Assembly (NCBI GenBank): GCA_903994455.1
Contig: CAJEXI010000015.1
Span: 1-64,000 of the forward strand
DNA from: an uncultured Chlorobiaceae bacterium
Lineage (GTDB): Bacteria > Bacteroidota > Chlorobiia > Chlorobiales > Chlorobiaceae
DNA length: 64,000 nt
Direction: 5' to 3'
Below are positions 37,701 through 46,434 of the stretch, one piece after another. The notes under the pieces were generated by a model that did no database searches, was not told where the DNA came from, and saw only the letters and a list, made by a program, of their open reading frames with translations. The translations under genes were made by a program, and so were the position numbers. Numbering within the stretch: the first letter of the stretch is position 1; each line of letters opens with the position of its first letter.

Positions 37701-38211
37701 CTTTGCGCTGACAATTGTTACCGGGTGGATTGGTGGTGAAGCTCTTCTGCCTGTCAGTGTCGCCTGCACCAGCAGCAGCACAAATGGCTTTTATCGACTT
37801 GATGAGCTGTTGGGAGGTCAGTACGACCTGGCTGCCGACAACCATAGGCCATTCATCACTCAAGCCATAACAGTTGATGATGCGCTGGCCGCATTGAAAA
37901 TGTCAGTCGCCCTGAATCCAAATGAGGACGGCAGTGTTGTCTCGCCGTATCAATACCTTGCCGCTGATATGAACCACGACGGCAAAGTGCGGGCAACTGA
38001 TGCGCTTCACCTTCTTAAAATAGCCGCTGGTATTGAGAATCTGGCTGGAAATGAGTGGATATTTGTGCCCGAAAGCGTTGGCAGCGAACCGATGAGCCGT
38101 AATAACGTTGACTGGTCAAATGCTGATCTTTTTGTTGATCTCTCTCACGACACGCCGCTTGACCTCATTGGCATTGTCAGTGGCGACGTGAATGGCAGTT
38201 GGGTTGCATAA
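31774..38211 (+). CDS. Giant extracellular protein with PPC-like, C-type-lectin-like and Ig-like domains
   Basis: 2145 aa, with GGAG 10 bp before ATG 31774. There is no N-terminal signal peptide. Unit 1 (residues ~10-675) has a PPC-like domain (DPDYWRIELLAGDLVSVSV), a second beta-sandwich, a C-type-lectin-like domain (WSAAKAYAESLGGHLVDIN ... NWGYRALIELE), an Ig-like SbsA-type segment, a second lectin-like domain (WQAAEAAATVMGGHLVSIH) and an Asp-rich calcium-type stretch (DADSDDDGLPDKLDP). Unit 2 repeats this 1992 bp later. Unit 3 has only PPC-like parts and one lectin domain. A cohesin-like region, one dockerin-like hand (ADMNHDGKVRATDALHLL) and the tail DLIGIVSGDVNGSWVA end the protein. Absence of a signal peptide plus this C-terminus suggests type I secretion. 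Confidence 0.85.
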   Translation: MTPEDVLYSVAETEPNNLPGNATALLLVPALQGSSQLLGYGSGTQELATPYTNWSDPDYWRIELLAGDLVSVSVNTPDSTLDAYVELRNDVDSSVVFSFDEGPDQDSFISRYEVSATGLYYVVVGKGYLSGGGSYELQVDVARGIDQESDAYYSNGSISGANMLTLVKDGTHQHSAVAGTIMLPENWFDRDVYGLGRLNSGNLVELSTTLPSTSTLVAKVTLLAADGSVVADGDGNSADGHFSATLTVDGEYYAQVDAGEWRYNGHTYMLSSDGMNWSAAKAYAESLGGHLVDINDAGEQQWVAENFAWVNPWIAQNDAADTGLWSGVTASPGAYTNWGPGQPFTSNGENYGYMAPDGLWYAGRDNWGYRALIELETSGTMTKGAGSEARYILDVAVTDMVAPRVESVSLPVNNSTVALIGASITVTLSEKLDPVTIVAGDVKVWERDGHFYTLTDGTMSWQAAEAAATVMGGHLVSIHDASEQTWLLAMLDGRFGPVWTGMTDQAEEGVWTLPDGTAIGYSNWASGEPYGQDTNCDYASMQANGQWSANPGSMSLRGLIEFTDADSDDDGLPDKLDPYSLESGNAWDLREAGSDALFDTADDVIHRLWFDAGYSAGLIVKLLIEDGTPGAGSYRFTANMRLTDIVGNELDGDSNGTGGDAFQRFFTIAPPAGVSIEGGRNNLLQTATSLALHEELAVGGLLLGHGTGNQDPAILYSYLSDPDYWRIELLAGDLVSVSVNTPDSALDVYVELRNDTDSQVAHSNDEGQGSDSFISRYEVIASGSYYVLVGKDYSSGGGSYDLQVDVARSIDQESDANYSNGKISSANSLTLVKDGITHQHSTVAGIIMLPEYGFDQDVYALGRLNSGNLVELSTTLPSTSTLVAKVTLLAPDGSVVADGNSADGHFSATLASDGEYYAQVEAGEWRYNGHTYILSSDGMNWSAAKAYAESLGGHLVDINDAGEQQWVAENFAWVNPWIAQNDAADTGLWSGVTASPGAYTNWGPGQPFTSNGENYGYMAPDGLWYAGRDNWGYRALIELETSGTMTKGAGSEARYILDVAVTDMVAPRVESVSLPVNNSTVALIGASITVTLSEKLDPVTIVAGDVKVWERDGHFYTLTDGTMSWQAAEAAATVMGGHLVSIHDASEQTWLLAMLDGRFGPVWTGMTDQAEEGVWTLPDGTAIGYSNWASGEPYGQDTNCDYASMQANGQWSANPGSMSLRGLIEFTDADSDDDGLPDKLDPYSLESGNAWDLREAGSDALFDTADDVIHRLWFDAGYSAGLIVKLLIEDGTPGAGSYRFTANMRLTDIVGNELDGDSNGTGGDAFQHFFTIAPPAGVSIEGGRNNLLQTATSLALHEELAVGGLLLGHGTGNQDPAILYSYLSDPDYWRIELLAGDLVSVSVNTDSSLDVYVELRNGADSQVAYSDDEGQGSDSFISRYEVTASGSYYVLVGKGFYSGGGSYDLQVDVARGIDQESDANYSNGSISSANILTLVKDGTHQRSTVAGTIMLPDQGFDQDVYGLGRLNSGNLVELSTALPSTSTLVAKVTLLAADGSVVADGDGNSVDGHFNATMTVDGEYYARVEAGEWRYNGHTYMLSSDGMNWSAAKAYAESLGGHLVDINDAAEQQWVAENFAWVNPWIAQNDAADTGDWSGVAASPGAYTNWGPGQPSTYYDYNYGYMAPDGLWYSGCDNWGYRALIELERSGTMTNGAASAAKYILDVAVIDLVADQPTVLAFMPDDGATAIAVNSSITLSFSEAIQRGIGTIAIHADSPDGDIFESYNAASSTKVSIDGTTLTINPTAELQHGTHYFVSLDSGSIEDMAGNDFAGLHNYDFTTEASLPDFHDLYGTMTFWKNGVALSDVGTTVASVPMETGSEHVEFRNLQQQADGSYAVELWETSAQTDIHGLQLELLVPGGATATWQQSAALPQSWTGVVNNNIAGHVVLAGMGLDSLAAGSLQLGMLRFSAPTNPDNFALTIVTGWIGGEALLPVSVACTSSSTNGFYRLDELLGGQYDLAADNHRPFITQAITVDDALAALKMSVALNPNEDGSVVSPYQYLAADMNHDGKVRATDALHLLKIAAGIENLAGNEWIFVPESVGSEPMSRNNVDWSNADLFVDLSHDTPLDLIGIVSGDVNGSWVA
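31936..35922 (+). repeat. Tandem ~1992-bp repeat inside the giant lectin gene
   Basis: The segment beginning AGTGATCCTGATTACTGG occurs at 31936, 33931 and 35923, spaced 1995 and 1992 bp. Units 1 and 2 are complete; unit 3 diverges after the first lectin domain. From 32621 to 33763 and from 34613 to 35755 I found no difference by eye over ~1.14 kb. Outside that block the units differ at many bases. Confidence 0.93.
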
Positions 38212-38237
38212 TGCCGACTATTGTTGGGGTACTTTGC

Positions 38238-38308
38238 CTTGAACCATGATTCTCAGGATTGCGTGGATGGAACCTGATTTTTCTTCATCAGGTGAATCAT
38301 GGTTCAAG
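38238..38308. terminator. Long inverted repeat between the giant gene and nnr
   Basis: CTTGAACCATGATTC (38238-38252) and GAATCATGGTTCAAG (38294-38308) are perfect 15-bp arms, with an inner TCAGG/CCTGA pair and a T-rich loop. The right arm covers the nnr stop codon. Placed between convergent genes, it is a likely bidirectional terminator. Confidence 0.7.
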
Positions 38309-39890
38309 ACTGTTCCTGTTCAAAAATCTCCCCGATAGCCAGTGGAATGGCATCAACGATCATTCCTGACGATACGAGGCTTGCAACGTCGCTTGCCAGG
38401 TCTCCAGCGCGCCCGTGAAACCATGCGGCGGTGGCGGCGGCATCGATGAGCGTCGCACCTTTTGCTGCCAGGGCGGCAATCATGCCTGAGAGCACATCGC
38501 CTGATCCTGCGGTCGCCAGGGCTTCGGTGCCGCTGGTATTGAGTAATGATGCTCCATCAGTTGCCGCAATAACCGTTGGAGTGCCTTTCAGCAGAAGGGT
38601 TACGCCGGAGTCGCGGGCAAATTGTTGAGCCGTTTCAATTGGGTCTGCGGCAATGCTCTCGATCGGCAGGTCAGAGAGACGGCTGAACTCTCCATAATGA
38701 GGCGTGAGCAACGCGTTGTTGCATTGGCTCAAGGTGTCTGCTCTTCCGATAACCGAAATGGCATAGAGCGCATCAGCATCAAGAATGAGCTTTTTTCCGG
38801 TAATTTGGGGACAGGTCAGCAGCGTTTTGATAAGATTGATGGAGTTCTGGTCGCGTCCAAGGCCACATCCGATCAGGATCACATCAGCCCAGCATGCCTT
38901 ATTGAGAATTGTGGCAATATCTCGTCCGATGACTATCGCTTCCGGTACAGCAAGGTGCATGGCGCTGGCAAGGTTGAGAGGAAGAGAGACGCAGACATAG
39001 CCAGCCCCGGTTTTGATGGCGGCCTTGGCTGAAAAAAGAGCGGCACCAACCATTGAGGAGTCATCTGTTTGCGATCCGGCAATGATCAGCACTTTGCCGT
39101 TGGTATGTTTTGCGCTTGCCGGTTCCCTCAGAATGAAGTGTTCGGCGGCAAACTCTTGATCAACCATCAGGCACGACGAGGATGGTTCGACCAGAAAACG
39201 GGGAATGGAGATCTCCGCTACGTGTATCTCTCCACAGCAGTCTGGCCCGTCGTTGAGATAAAATCCGCGCTTCAGAAAAGCCATGGTTATGGTAACATCC
39301 GCCTGGATTGTGGGGCTGGAGGAGAAACCGGTGGTTGCCTCAAGCCCCGAGGGAATATCAATTGCAAAGGTGATGGCACCTCTCTCTTCGTGAATTGAGT
39401 TGATCAGTTCGATTCCATCCGAAAGGGGTGACGCAAGCTCCACTCCTGGCTTGCCCGGTCGGAGGCCGGTACCGGTCATAGCATCAATAAGTGCGTCGTA
39501 ATGGCTCTCCCCCACAAATGGTCTTGCTTCATCAAGGCTTGAGAAGATGCGAAGGTTTGTCAGATGCTCTTCGTAGGCTTGCAGAATGGCAAATCCTTCA
39601 CGATTGACCCCTTGCAGCAAACTTGGCGGGTAGAGCAGCACGAGATCAACAGAGGCTTCGAGGTTGAGGAGATGACGGGCAAGAACAAAGCCGTCTCCGC
39701 CATTGTTTCCCTTGCCACAAACAACAAGGAAAGTCGTTCCGGCAAAAGAGTCCCTTTCGAGACTCTCTTTGATAACACAAAGGCATTCACGGCCAGCAAG
39801 CTCCATCAGCCGGTTCTCGCCGATATGGAGCTGTTCAATTGCCGCCTTGTCGGCTTTTTGCATCTCTTGTGCGGTGACAACAGGCAGCAT
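38304..39890 (-). CDS. nnr: Bifunctional NAD(P)H-hydrate repair enzyme
   Basis: 528 aa fusion. The N-terminal ~225 residues are the epimerase (YjeF_N): ENRLMELAGRECL, VVCGKGNNGGDGFVLARHL, DAMTGTGLRPGK and AFDIPSG-type FAIDIPSGLEATTG. The C-terminal half is the ADP-dependent dehydratase: KVLIIAGSQTDDSSMVGAA, LDADALYAI, LLTPHYGEFSRL and ATAGSGDVLSGMIAALAAKG. It repairs hydrated NAD(P)H. It follows purL by 29 bp as the last gene of the secA-purL-nnr run. Confidence 0.95.
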   Translation of the reverse strand: MLPVVTAQEMQKADKAAIEQLHIGENRLMELAGRECLCVIKESLERDSFAGTTFLVVCGKGNNGGDGFVLARHLLNLEASVDLVLLYPPSLLQGVNREGFAILQAYEEHLTNLRIFSSLDEARPFVGESHYDALIDAMTGTGLRPGKPGVELASPLSDGIELINSIHEERGAITFAIDIPSGLEATTGFSSSPTIQADVTITMAFLKRGFYLNDGPDCCGEIHVAEISIPRFLVEPSSSCLMVDQEFAAEHFILREPASAKHTNGKVLIIAGSQTDDSSMVGAALFSAKAAIKTGAGYVCVSLPLNLASAMHLAVPEAIVIGRDIATILNKACWADVILIGCGLGRDQNSINLIKTLLTCPQITGKKLILDADALYAISVIGRADTLSQCNNALLTPHYGEFSRLSDLPIESIAADPIETAQQFARDSGVTLLLKGTPTVIAATDGASLLNTSGTEALATAGSGDVLSGMIAALAAKGATLIDAAATAAWFHGRAGDLASDVASLVSSGMIVDAIPLAIGEIFEQEQS

Positions 39891-39919
39891 GATGGATTTT
39901 TTTTTCTTGTCGGTTTTGC

Positions 39920-42205
39920 TTAAAGAAGTTCGTCAAGGTGCAGGGCCTGTTCGAGCGAATGATAGTAAGCACTTTTTAGCTCATCAATCGTGAAGGCAAG
40001 AACCTTTTTGCCGTTCAAGGCTATGGTTGCATCCTGCTCAATAACCTTGCCTATGGCACAAATCGGCACATTGTGTTTGGCCGCAGTCTCCATCACCTCG
40101 TGACTTTTGTCTGGAGAGATGCTGATCAGGACTCTGCCCTGTGCTTCCGAAAAAAGTTGTTGCTGGATACGGAAAGGGGAGTTCTCTGCATTTTCCATGT
40201 CAACGGTGAAACCAAGCGGAGCATCGGCATTCATGATGGCTTTTTCAGCAAGCGCAACAAAAAGACCGCCGTCTGAAATATCGTGTGCGGAATGCACAAG
40301 TTTGTTTTCGGCAAGCGTTATGAGCAGCCGCTGGAGGTTTGTTTCGTGCTCAAGGTCAATTGATGGAGCATCCTGGCCAGGCGTACCGTATTGCATTACC
40401 AGGTATTCTGAACCATCAAGCGTAAGCGCCGGATTTCCCAAAAGAAGAATGGTGTCGCCAGCATGGGTGAAGGTTGAGCCGACAAGGTTGTCGATATCAT
40501 CAAGCAGACCGATCATGCCTATGGTAGGGGTCGGGTAGATTGCGGTGCGCACACCACCAATGAAGGTTTCATTATAGAAACTGACATTGCCGCCGGTTAC
40601 CGGGGTGTTGAAGGCCCTGCATGCCGCTCCCATTCCGGCAACAGACTCCCTGAACTGGAAGTAAACTTCCGGTTTATAGGGATTACCGAAATTGAGACAA
40701 TTGGTTATGGCCAAAGGCCTTGCTCCCGAACAGGCAATGTTCCTGGCACATTCAGCGACGGCAATTTTCCCGCCAGCCAAAGGATTGAGATAGACGTAAC
40801 GGGCATTGCAGTCCGTCTTCATGGCGATACCTTTTTTCGTCCCCTTGATGCGGATTACTGCGGCATCAGTGTGGCCCACAGGAGTCACCGTATTGGTCTG
40901 CACCATGGAGTCGTACTGGCGATAGACCCACTGTTTGCTCGCTATATTGGGGCGTGAAAGCAGTTCAAGGCTGAGCGCTTTAAAGTCGAGGGTGTTGTCG
41001 TCAGCAAGCTCTGCAACCGGAGTCGCCGGTTTTTTTTCAATGGCTTCACGGCTATAGACCGGCGCACCTCCCCCAAGCACCAGTGATTCAGCCGGGATTT
41101 CGGCCACAATGGCTCCATCGTGAAAAACTCTCAGACGATTGTCGTCAGTGACTCGTCCAATGACGAAGGCCTGAACATCCCATTTTTTGTACACCTCAAT
41201 AATTTTCTCCTCAAATCCTTTTTCGGCGACAATAAGCATTCGCTCCTGCGATTCGGAGAGCATGATTTCGTAAGCGCTCATCCCGGCCTCACGGATTGGC
41301 ACAAGATCAAGATCAATCTCAATGCCTCCTGATCCTGTTTTTTCAATGCCTCGGGCGCTCATTTCCGAGGTTGAGCTGGTGATGCCAGCAGCTCCCATAT
41401 CCTGCAAGCCAACCACATAGCCGGTGGCAATGGCTTCAAGGGTGGCTTCAAGCAGCAACTTTTCTGCAAAAGGGTCGCCAACCTGAACACTGGGGCGTTT
41501 GTCTTCGGAGGCTTCGCTGAGATCTTCAGAGGCGAATGTTGCGCCGTGAATGCCGTCCCGTCCGGTGGAGGAACCGACAATCAGCACGGGATTGTCTTTA
41601 CCGAGGGCGGTTGCGCTGACGGTTTTATGGTGTTCCACAATGCCGACAGACATGGCGTTGACCAGTGGGTTTCCGGTATATCCCTCTTCAAAATAGATTT
41701 CACCACCGACGGTCGGAACACCAAAGGAGTTTCCATAATCGCCAATACCCCTGACAACGCCATCAACCAGGTAGCGGACATGAGGGTCTTTTGGTGAGCC
41801 GAACCGGAGAGAGTTGAGTGAGGCGACCGGTCGGGCACCCATGGTGAAAATGTCGCGATGAATCCCGCCGACACCTGTTGCCGCTCCCTGATAGGGTTCA
41901 ACGGCTGAAGGGTGGTTGTGTGATTCAATCTTGAAGGCAACCGCAAGATTGTCGCCAATATCAACCAGACCTGCGTTTTCTTCGCCAGCAGAGGTAAGCA
42001 GGGAGCCCCCTTCGCGAGGAAGGGTTTTCAGCACCGCTATCGAATTTTTATAGCTACAGTGTTCCGACCACATGACGGAGAACACTCCCAACTCAGTAAA
42101 TGAAGGAGTTCTCCCAAGAATAGCAAGTATTTTGCCGTACTCTTCAGCATTAAGGCCATGTTCTGCCGCAACGGCAATGGTGACTTCAACTTCAGTATGT
42201 TTCAT
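39920..42205 (-). CDS. purL: Phosphoribosylformylglycinamidine synthase subunit PurL
   Basis: 761 aa, the size of the small PurL that works with PurQ and PurS (neither is in the window). It converts FGAR, ATP and glutamine-derived ammonia to FGAM in purine synthesis. Motifs seen include EHCSYKNS near the N-terminus, [28 protein letters not shown]-type [43 protein letters not shown] and the C-terminal [17 protein letters not shown]. It begins 26 bp after secA. Confidence 0.96.
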   Translation of the reverse strand: MKHTEVEVTIAVAAEHGLNAEEYGKILAILGRTPSFTELGVFSVMWSEHCSYKNSIAVLKTLPREGGSLLTSAGEENAGLVDIGDNLAVAFKIESHNHPSAVEPYQGAATGVGGIHRDIFTMGARPVASLNSLRFGSPKDPHVRYLVDGVVRGIGDYGNSFGVPTVGGEIYFEEGYTGNPLVNAMSVGIVEHHKTVSATALGKDNPVLIVGSSTGRDGIHGATFASEDLSEASEDKRPSVQVGDPFAEKLLLEATLEAIATGYVVGLQDMGAAGITSSTSEMSARGIEKTGSGGIEIDLDLVPIREAGMSAYEIMLSESQERMLIVAEKGFEEKIIEVYKKWDVQAFVIGRVTDDNRLRVFHDGAIVAEIPAESLVLGGGAPVYSREAIEKKPATPVAELADDNTLDFKALSLELLSRPNIASKQWVYRQYDSMVQTNTVTPVGHTDAAVIRIKGTKKGIAMKTDCNARYVYLNPLAGGKIAVAECARNIACSGARPLAITNCLNFGNPYKPEVYFQFRESVAGMGAACRAFNTPVTGGNVSFYNETFIGGVRTAIYPTPTIGMIGLLDDIDNLVGSTFTHAGDTILLLGNPALTLDGSEYLVMQYGTPGQDAPSIDLEHETNLQRLLITLAENKLVHSAHDISDGGLFVALAEKAIMNADAPLGFTVDMENAENSPFRIQQQLFSEAQGRVLISISPDKSHEVMETAAKHNVPICAIGKVIEQDATIALNGKKVLAFTIDELKSAYYHSLEQALHLDELL

Positions 42206-42231
42206 TATGTGCCAGTAAACGTTTCAATGGT

Positions 42232-45200
42232 TCATGGCTGCTGGCCATGACAGTTTTTATATTTTTTTCCGCTTCCGCATGGGCAAAGGTCATTTCGGCC
42301 CGGTTTTTTTTCAGCGTAGACAGGCTGTTGCAGGATCTCTTCATCCTCATTCTCATGCTCATCCTCATCTCCAACGATTGAGTAAACACTTCCTGCTGAG
42401 GAGTGCTGGGCCACCAGTTTATCCTGTCTGACTGCCGCTTTCCGCTGGCGCTCTTCTATCTCGTTTGCCTCTTCAGGATCGACAGGAAACAGCTTGAATG
42501 CAAGAGAGAGCGTTTCGAGTTCAATGTCGCTCAAAAGATCGATAAAGAGACGGAAGGCCTCCTGTTTGTACTCCAGAAGCGGGTCTTTCTGGCCATAAGC
42601 GCGTAAATTGATTCCTTCTCGAAGTGAATCAATCTCCCGGAGATGCTCTCTCCAGCGGAGGTCAATGACACTCAGTACAGCATATTTTTCAATCTGTCGC
42701 ATAATCTCTTCCGGCACAGCAGCCTCTTTTCGACGATAGAAGGCGAGTGCAGCATCATAGAGTTTTTCGGCGGTCACATCGACACCTTCACGTTCAAAAG
42801 TTGCCCTGTCAGGTTTGAACTCAATGGAGAGTTCTCGCATCAACTGCTCCTCAATGCCATCGACATCAAAATCCTTGTGATATTTTTTGACTACCGTATC
42901 GCTGTAATCTTTCAGGAGGTCGAGGATGTCGCTGGTCAGCCGCTCTTTGATCAGGCCGTTTTTGCGCCGTGAATAGATAACCTCACGCTGCTGGCTCAGT
43001 ACATCGTCATATTCGAGCAGTCGTTTTCTGATTGCAAAGTTCTGCTCCTCAACTTTTTTCTGTGCACGTTCAATCGATTTCGTGATCATGGAGTGCTCAA
43101 TCACATCACCCTCCTCATGGCCAAGGCGGTCCATGACAGAAATTACCCGGTCGGAACCGAAGAGGCGCATCAGCTCATCTTCGAGGGAGACAAAAAAGAC
43201 CGATTCGCCGGGATCGCCCTGTCGTCCTGCGCGTCCACGGAGCTGGCGGTCAATACGGCGGGACTCGTGGCGTTCGGAACCAAGGATAAAGAGCCCTCCA
43301 CGTTCGCGCACACCCGGTACAAGCTTGATATCTGTTCCGCGTCCTGCCATGTTGGTGGCAATGGTCACCGCCTCCTTCTGCCCGGCTTCGGCGACAATTT
43401 CTGCTTCACGATCGTTTTGCCGGGCGTTGAGGACGTTGTGGGCGATCTTTTTAGCTCGCAGCATTCTCGAAAGCGTTTCAGAGACATCGACACTGGTTGT
43501 GCCGACGAGCACTGGCTGACCTTTTTTCTGCAGCTCCTCAACCTTCAGGACGATAGCATTATACTTTTCCCGTCGTGTTTTATAGACCAGATCGTCCATA
43601 TCTTTTCGGATAACGCTGGCATTGGTCGGAATAACAACAACATCAAGTTTGTAGATTTCATAAAACTCTGAAGCCTCGGTTTCTGCCGTGCCGGTCATGC
43701 CTGAAAGTTTTTTGTAAAGACGGAAAAAGTTCTGGATAGTGATGGTTGCCATGGTTTGCGTTTCACCTTCAATCTTGACATTCTCCTTGGCTTCTATTGC
43801 CTGGTGCAGCCCATCGCTGTAGCGGCGACCGGGAAGGATTCGTCCGGTAAATTCATCGACAATCATCACCTGTCCGTTTTGAACAACGTATTCGTCGTCT
43901 CGCGCAAAAAGGGAGTAGGCTTTCAAAAGCTGACTAATGTTGTGCAGCCGCTCGGAACGGTCGGCAAACAGACGGTAGACCGCATCTTTTTTCTGGACTT
44001 TTTCAGCAACAGCGACGGCTGTATCACTTTCAATAGCGGCAACTTCAAGCCCAACATCCGGGAGCATGAAAATATCGCTGTCCTGGTGGCTGAGCTTGCT
44101 GAGAAACTCCCGCCCTTTGTCGGTCAGATCGATAGTGCCTCCCTTTTCATCGACAGCGAAATAGAGCGCATCGTCAACTTCCTGCATTCGGCTTGAGTTG
44201 TCTTTCAGATACTCGTTCTCTGTACTCTGCACCAGCTTCGCCACGCCCGCCTGTGAGAGCATCTTGATATAACGGCTGTTTTTTGGTTGCCCACGTTTGA
44301 CACGAAGCAGCGCAAGGCCCGCATTTTCATCAGCTGGTTTGGTTTTCATGAGTTTTTCAGCATCGGTCAGATACGATGCAACCAGATGCTGCTGGGCGCG
44401 GACCAACTGCTCAATCCAGGGCCTGATGTCCTGAAATTTGCTGTTGTCGGCATTGGGAACCGGCCCTGAAATGATAAGCGGTGTTCTGGCTTCATCAATC
44501 AGCACACTGTCCACCTCATCAACAATGGCGTAATAGAAGTTCCGCTGCACCATCTCTTCCGGGGTGCTTGCCATATTATCACGCAGATAATCGAACCCGA
44601 ACTCGTTGTTGGTGCCATAGGTTATGTCGCAGGCATACTGATCCCTGCGCTCCTCGGGACGCATGGTATTGAGAATCACCCCCACCGAGAGATTGTGAAA
44701 GGCAAAGACAGGGTTCATCCACTCCTTGTCTCTCTGGGCAAGATAGTCATTAACGGTAACGACGTGAACGCCTCTTCCGGTCAAGGCATTGAGGAATACG
44801 GGCAATGTTGAGACGAGGGTTTTACCTTCACCGGTTGCCATTTCGGAAATTTTTCCTGAATGGAGAACAATACCGCCGATAAGCTGGACATCGTAAGGAA
44901 CCATATTCCAGATCATCTCCCTTCCCACGACTTGATACGTGTGCCCTTTAAGACGAACGCAAGTCTCTTTGACAAGGGCAAATGTTTCAGCCAGAATATC
45001 CTCCAGTGCTGAAGCGGTTGCCTTTTCATACTCTTCAGCAAGGGCATCAAGGCGACTGTTTATTGTTTCCGCCTCCTCAAGATTGATGTCCGGGTTATCA
45101 AGTTTCAGAGACAGATTTTTTTTCTCTTCCTCCAGAGGTTTCAGAATAGTGCGGACTTTCTGTTTCAGTTCTTGTCCCTTATCCCGCAACTGGTCATCGC

Positions 45201-45312
45201 TGAGTGATACCAGGCTTTTCTGCAGTTCGTTGATACTGCCGATAAGAGGCTGGATTTTCTTGATATCTTTTTCGTGTTTGGAGCCAAAGATCTTTTCAAA
45301 AATTTTCAACAT
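42232..45312 (-). CDS. secA: Preprotein translocase ATPase SecA
   Basis: 1026 aa, longer than the ~900-aa E. coli protein because of inserts, as common in Bacteroidetes/Chlorobi. SecA drives Sec export at the inner membrane. Walker A is [14 protein letters not shown], the DEAD-box site is [21 protein letters not shown], and helicase II motifs include [27 protein letters not shown] and [12 protein letters not shown]. The C-terminal zinc site [19 protein letters not shown] is complete. A Glu-rich linker ([10 protein letters not shown]) precedes it. Confidence 0.97.
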   Translation of the reverse strand: MLKIFEKIFGSKHEKDIKKIQPLIGSINELQKSLVSLSDDQLRDKGQELKQKVRTILKPLEEEKKNLSLKLDNPDINLEEAETINSRLDALAEEYEKATASALEDILAETFALVKETCVRLKGHTYQVVGREMIWNMVPYDVQLIGGIVLHSGKISEMATGEGKTLVSTLPVFLNALTGRGVHVVTVNDYLAQRDKEWMNPVFAFHNLSVGVILNTMRPEERRDQYACDITYGTNNEFGFDYLRDNMASTPEEMVQRNFYYAIVDEVDSVLIDEARTPLIISGPVPNADNSKFQDIRPWIEQLVRAQQHLVASYLTDAEKLMKTKPADENAGLALLRVKRGQPKNSRYIKMLSQAGVAKLVQSTENEYLKDNSSRMQEVDDALYFAVDEKGGTIDLTDKGREFLSKLSHQDSDIFMLPDVGLEVAAIESDTAVAVAEKVQKKDAVYRLFADRSERLHNISQLLKAYSLFARDDEYVVQNGQVMIVDEFTGRILPGRRYSDGLHQAIEAKENVKIEGETQTMATITIQNFFRLYKKLSGMTGTAETEASEFYEIYKLDVVVIPTNASVIRKDMDDLVYKTRREKYNAIVLKVEELQKKGQPVLVGTTSVDVSETLSRMLRAKKIAHNVLNARQNDREAEIVAEAGQKEAVTIATNMAGRGTDIKLVPGVRERGGLFILGSERHESRRIDRQLRGRAGRQGDPGESVFFVSLEDELMRLFGSDRVISVMDRLGHEEGDVIEHSMITKSIERAQKKVEEQNFAIRKRLLEYDDVLSQQREVIYSRRKNGLIKERLTSDILDLLKDYSDTVVKKYHKDFDVDGIEEQLMRELSIEFKPDRATFEREGVDVTAEKLYDAALAFYRRKEAAVPEEIMRQIEKYAVLSVIDLRWREHLREIDSLREGINLRAYGQKDPLLEYKQEAFRLFIDLLSDIELETLSLAFKLFPVDPEEANEIEERQRKAAVRQDKLVAQHSSAGSVYSIVGDEDEHENEDEEILQQPVYAEKKPGRNDLCPCGSGKKYKNCHGQQP

Positions 45313-45507
45313 AGGAGAGTGTACGCTCTAAAATTTCGTTTTTTCGGAAACAGCAATGCCTGACGCGGCACTCTTTTCGCCCTGATATAATAAGTTTGTC
45401 AAGGTATTGAATTAGAGATTGATAAAAAAGCAGGAAGCACTGAAAAAAAGGCAGCAACAATTGTCCACTTCTTTTCTCGTCATTGATAATATACAGGGTT
45501 TGAGGTG

Positions 45508-46395
45508 TCAATGAGTTCCTCCGGCCAGTTCAGCAAAAAAATCTTTCAGGTGCCTTGTACCATAAGCAGGAGCGACATGGTCAAATTTGAGTGCTTCAAT
45601 GGCGAATAAAAAGAGGTCGGCCAGATTTCGGTTAAAGAGGCCTGTAACCATAAGTCCCCCTTCAGCGAGCCAGAAAGGAAGAGGAGTTATCCAGGGCGTT
45701 TTACCGCAGGCATGGAACGCCATCTCCATAACTTCCCTGAAGGTATAGACATCCGGGCCACCGACAGGAATTTCACAGCATTCACCCTCCACTGCATCAA
45801 CACAAGTTTTTGCCAAATCGGCACCGTGTATCGGATTGATTTTTTTTTCTCCCTCTCCGATCATGAAGATATGGCCGCTTTGAGCCATTGAAAAAAATCT
45901 GCCCATATCGGAAAAGTAACCGTTGGGACGTATGACTGCCCATGCAAGGCCTGATTGTTTCAGTTCAGCAACAAAGAGCTCGTGTGCCTTGATGGAAAGA
46001 ACCTCAGCCATTTTATCGTGGTTGAAGACCGAAACGTAAATAAATCTTGAGACCTTTGCATCAAGCGCCTGATCAAGAATTCTTTTGTTGCCCAGATAGT
46101 CTACGTCATGGCTTGTCAGTTCCGGATGGGGAGCCGTGAGGCCAAGCGCCGAAAACACAAGGTCAACACCGTTACAGATCCCTTTGATACTTTCGGGAGA
46201 GGTCACATCACCAATAACCATTTCATCGATCAGATGGTGAATCGCAGGCTCTCCGTGTAAACCCGGATGTTTAATTTTATCCGGATCTCTTACCAGCGCC
46301 CGAACATGATAGCCTTTCTCCTTGAATTCCCTGACAGCATATCTGCCAAGGTATCCCGAGGCACCAGCAATCAGTACTTTTTTTATCGGTGTCAT
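45508..46395 (-). CDS. Atypical SDR / NmrA-like NAD(P)-binding protein
   Basis: 295 aa. Rossmann motif VLIAGASGYLGRYAVREFKEKGYHVRALVRD at the N-terminus, then VDLVFSALGLTAPH, SRFIYVSVFNHDKM, WAVIRPNGYFSDMGRF and INPIHGADLAK. The Tyr-x-x-x-Lys of classical SDRs is absent, as in NmrA/Ycf39-type proteins. The substrate is unknown. It lies 39 bp downstream of the ogg-like gene, and 195 bp separate it from secA. It resembles bciA only in the general fold. Confidence 0.85.
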   Translation of the reverse strand: MTPIKKVLIAGASGYLGRYAVREFKEKGYHVRALVRDPDKIKHPGLHGEPAIHHLIDEMVIGDVTSPESIKGICNGVDLVFSALGLTAPHPELTSHDVDYLGNKRILDQALDAKVSRFIYVSVFNHDKMAEVLSIKAHELFVAELKQSGLAWAVIRPNGYFSDMGRFFSMAQSGHIFMIGEGEKKINPIHGADLAKTCVDAVEGECCEIPVGGPDVYTFREVMEMAFHACGKTPWITPLPFWLAEGGLMVTGLFNRNLADLFLFAIEALKFDHVAPAYGTRHLKDFFAELAGGTH

Positions 46396-46434
46396 GAACG
46401 CTCCGTCATGGTTGATGTTTGTTCAAGAAAAAAT

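Noticed and set aside
45508-46395. Second bciA-like vinyl reductase
   Set aside because: Shares only the general SDR fold; it lacks the segments that mark the BciA protein at 7119-8141.
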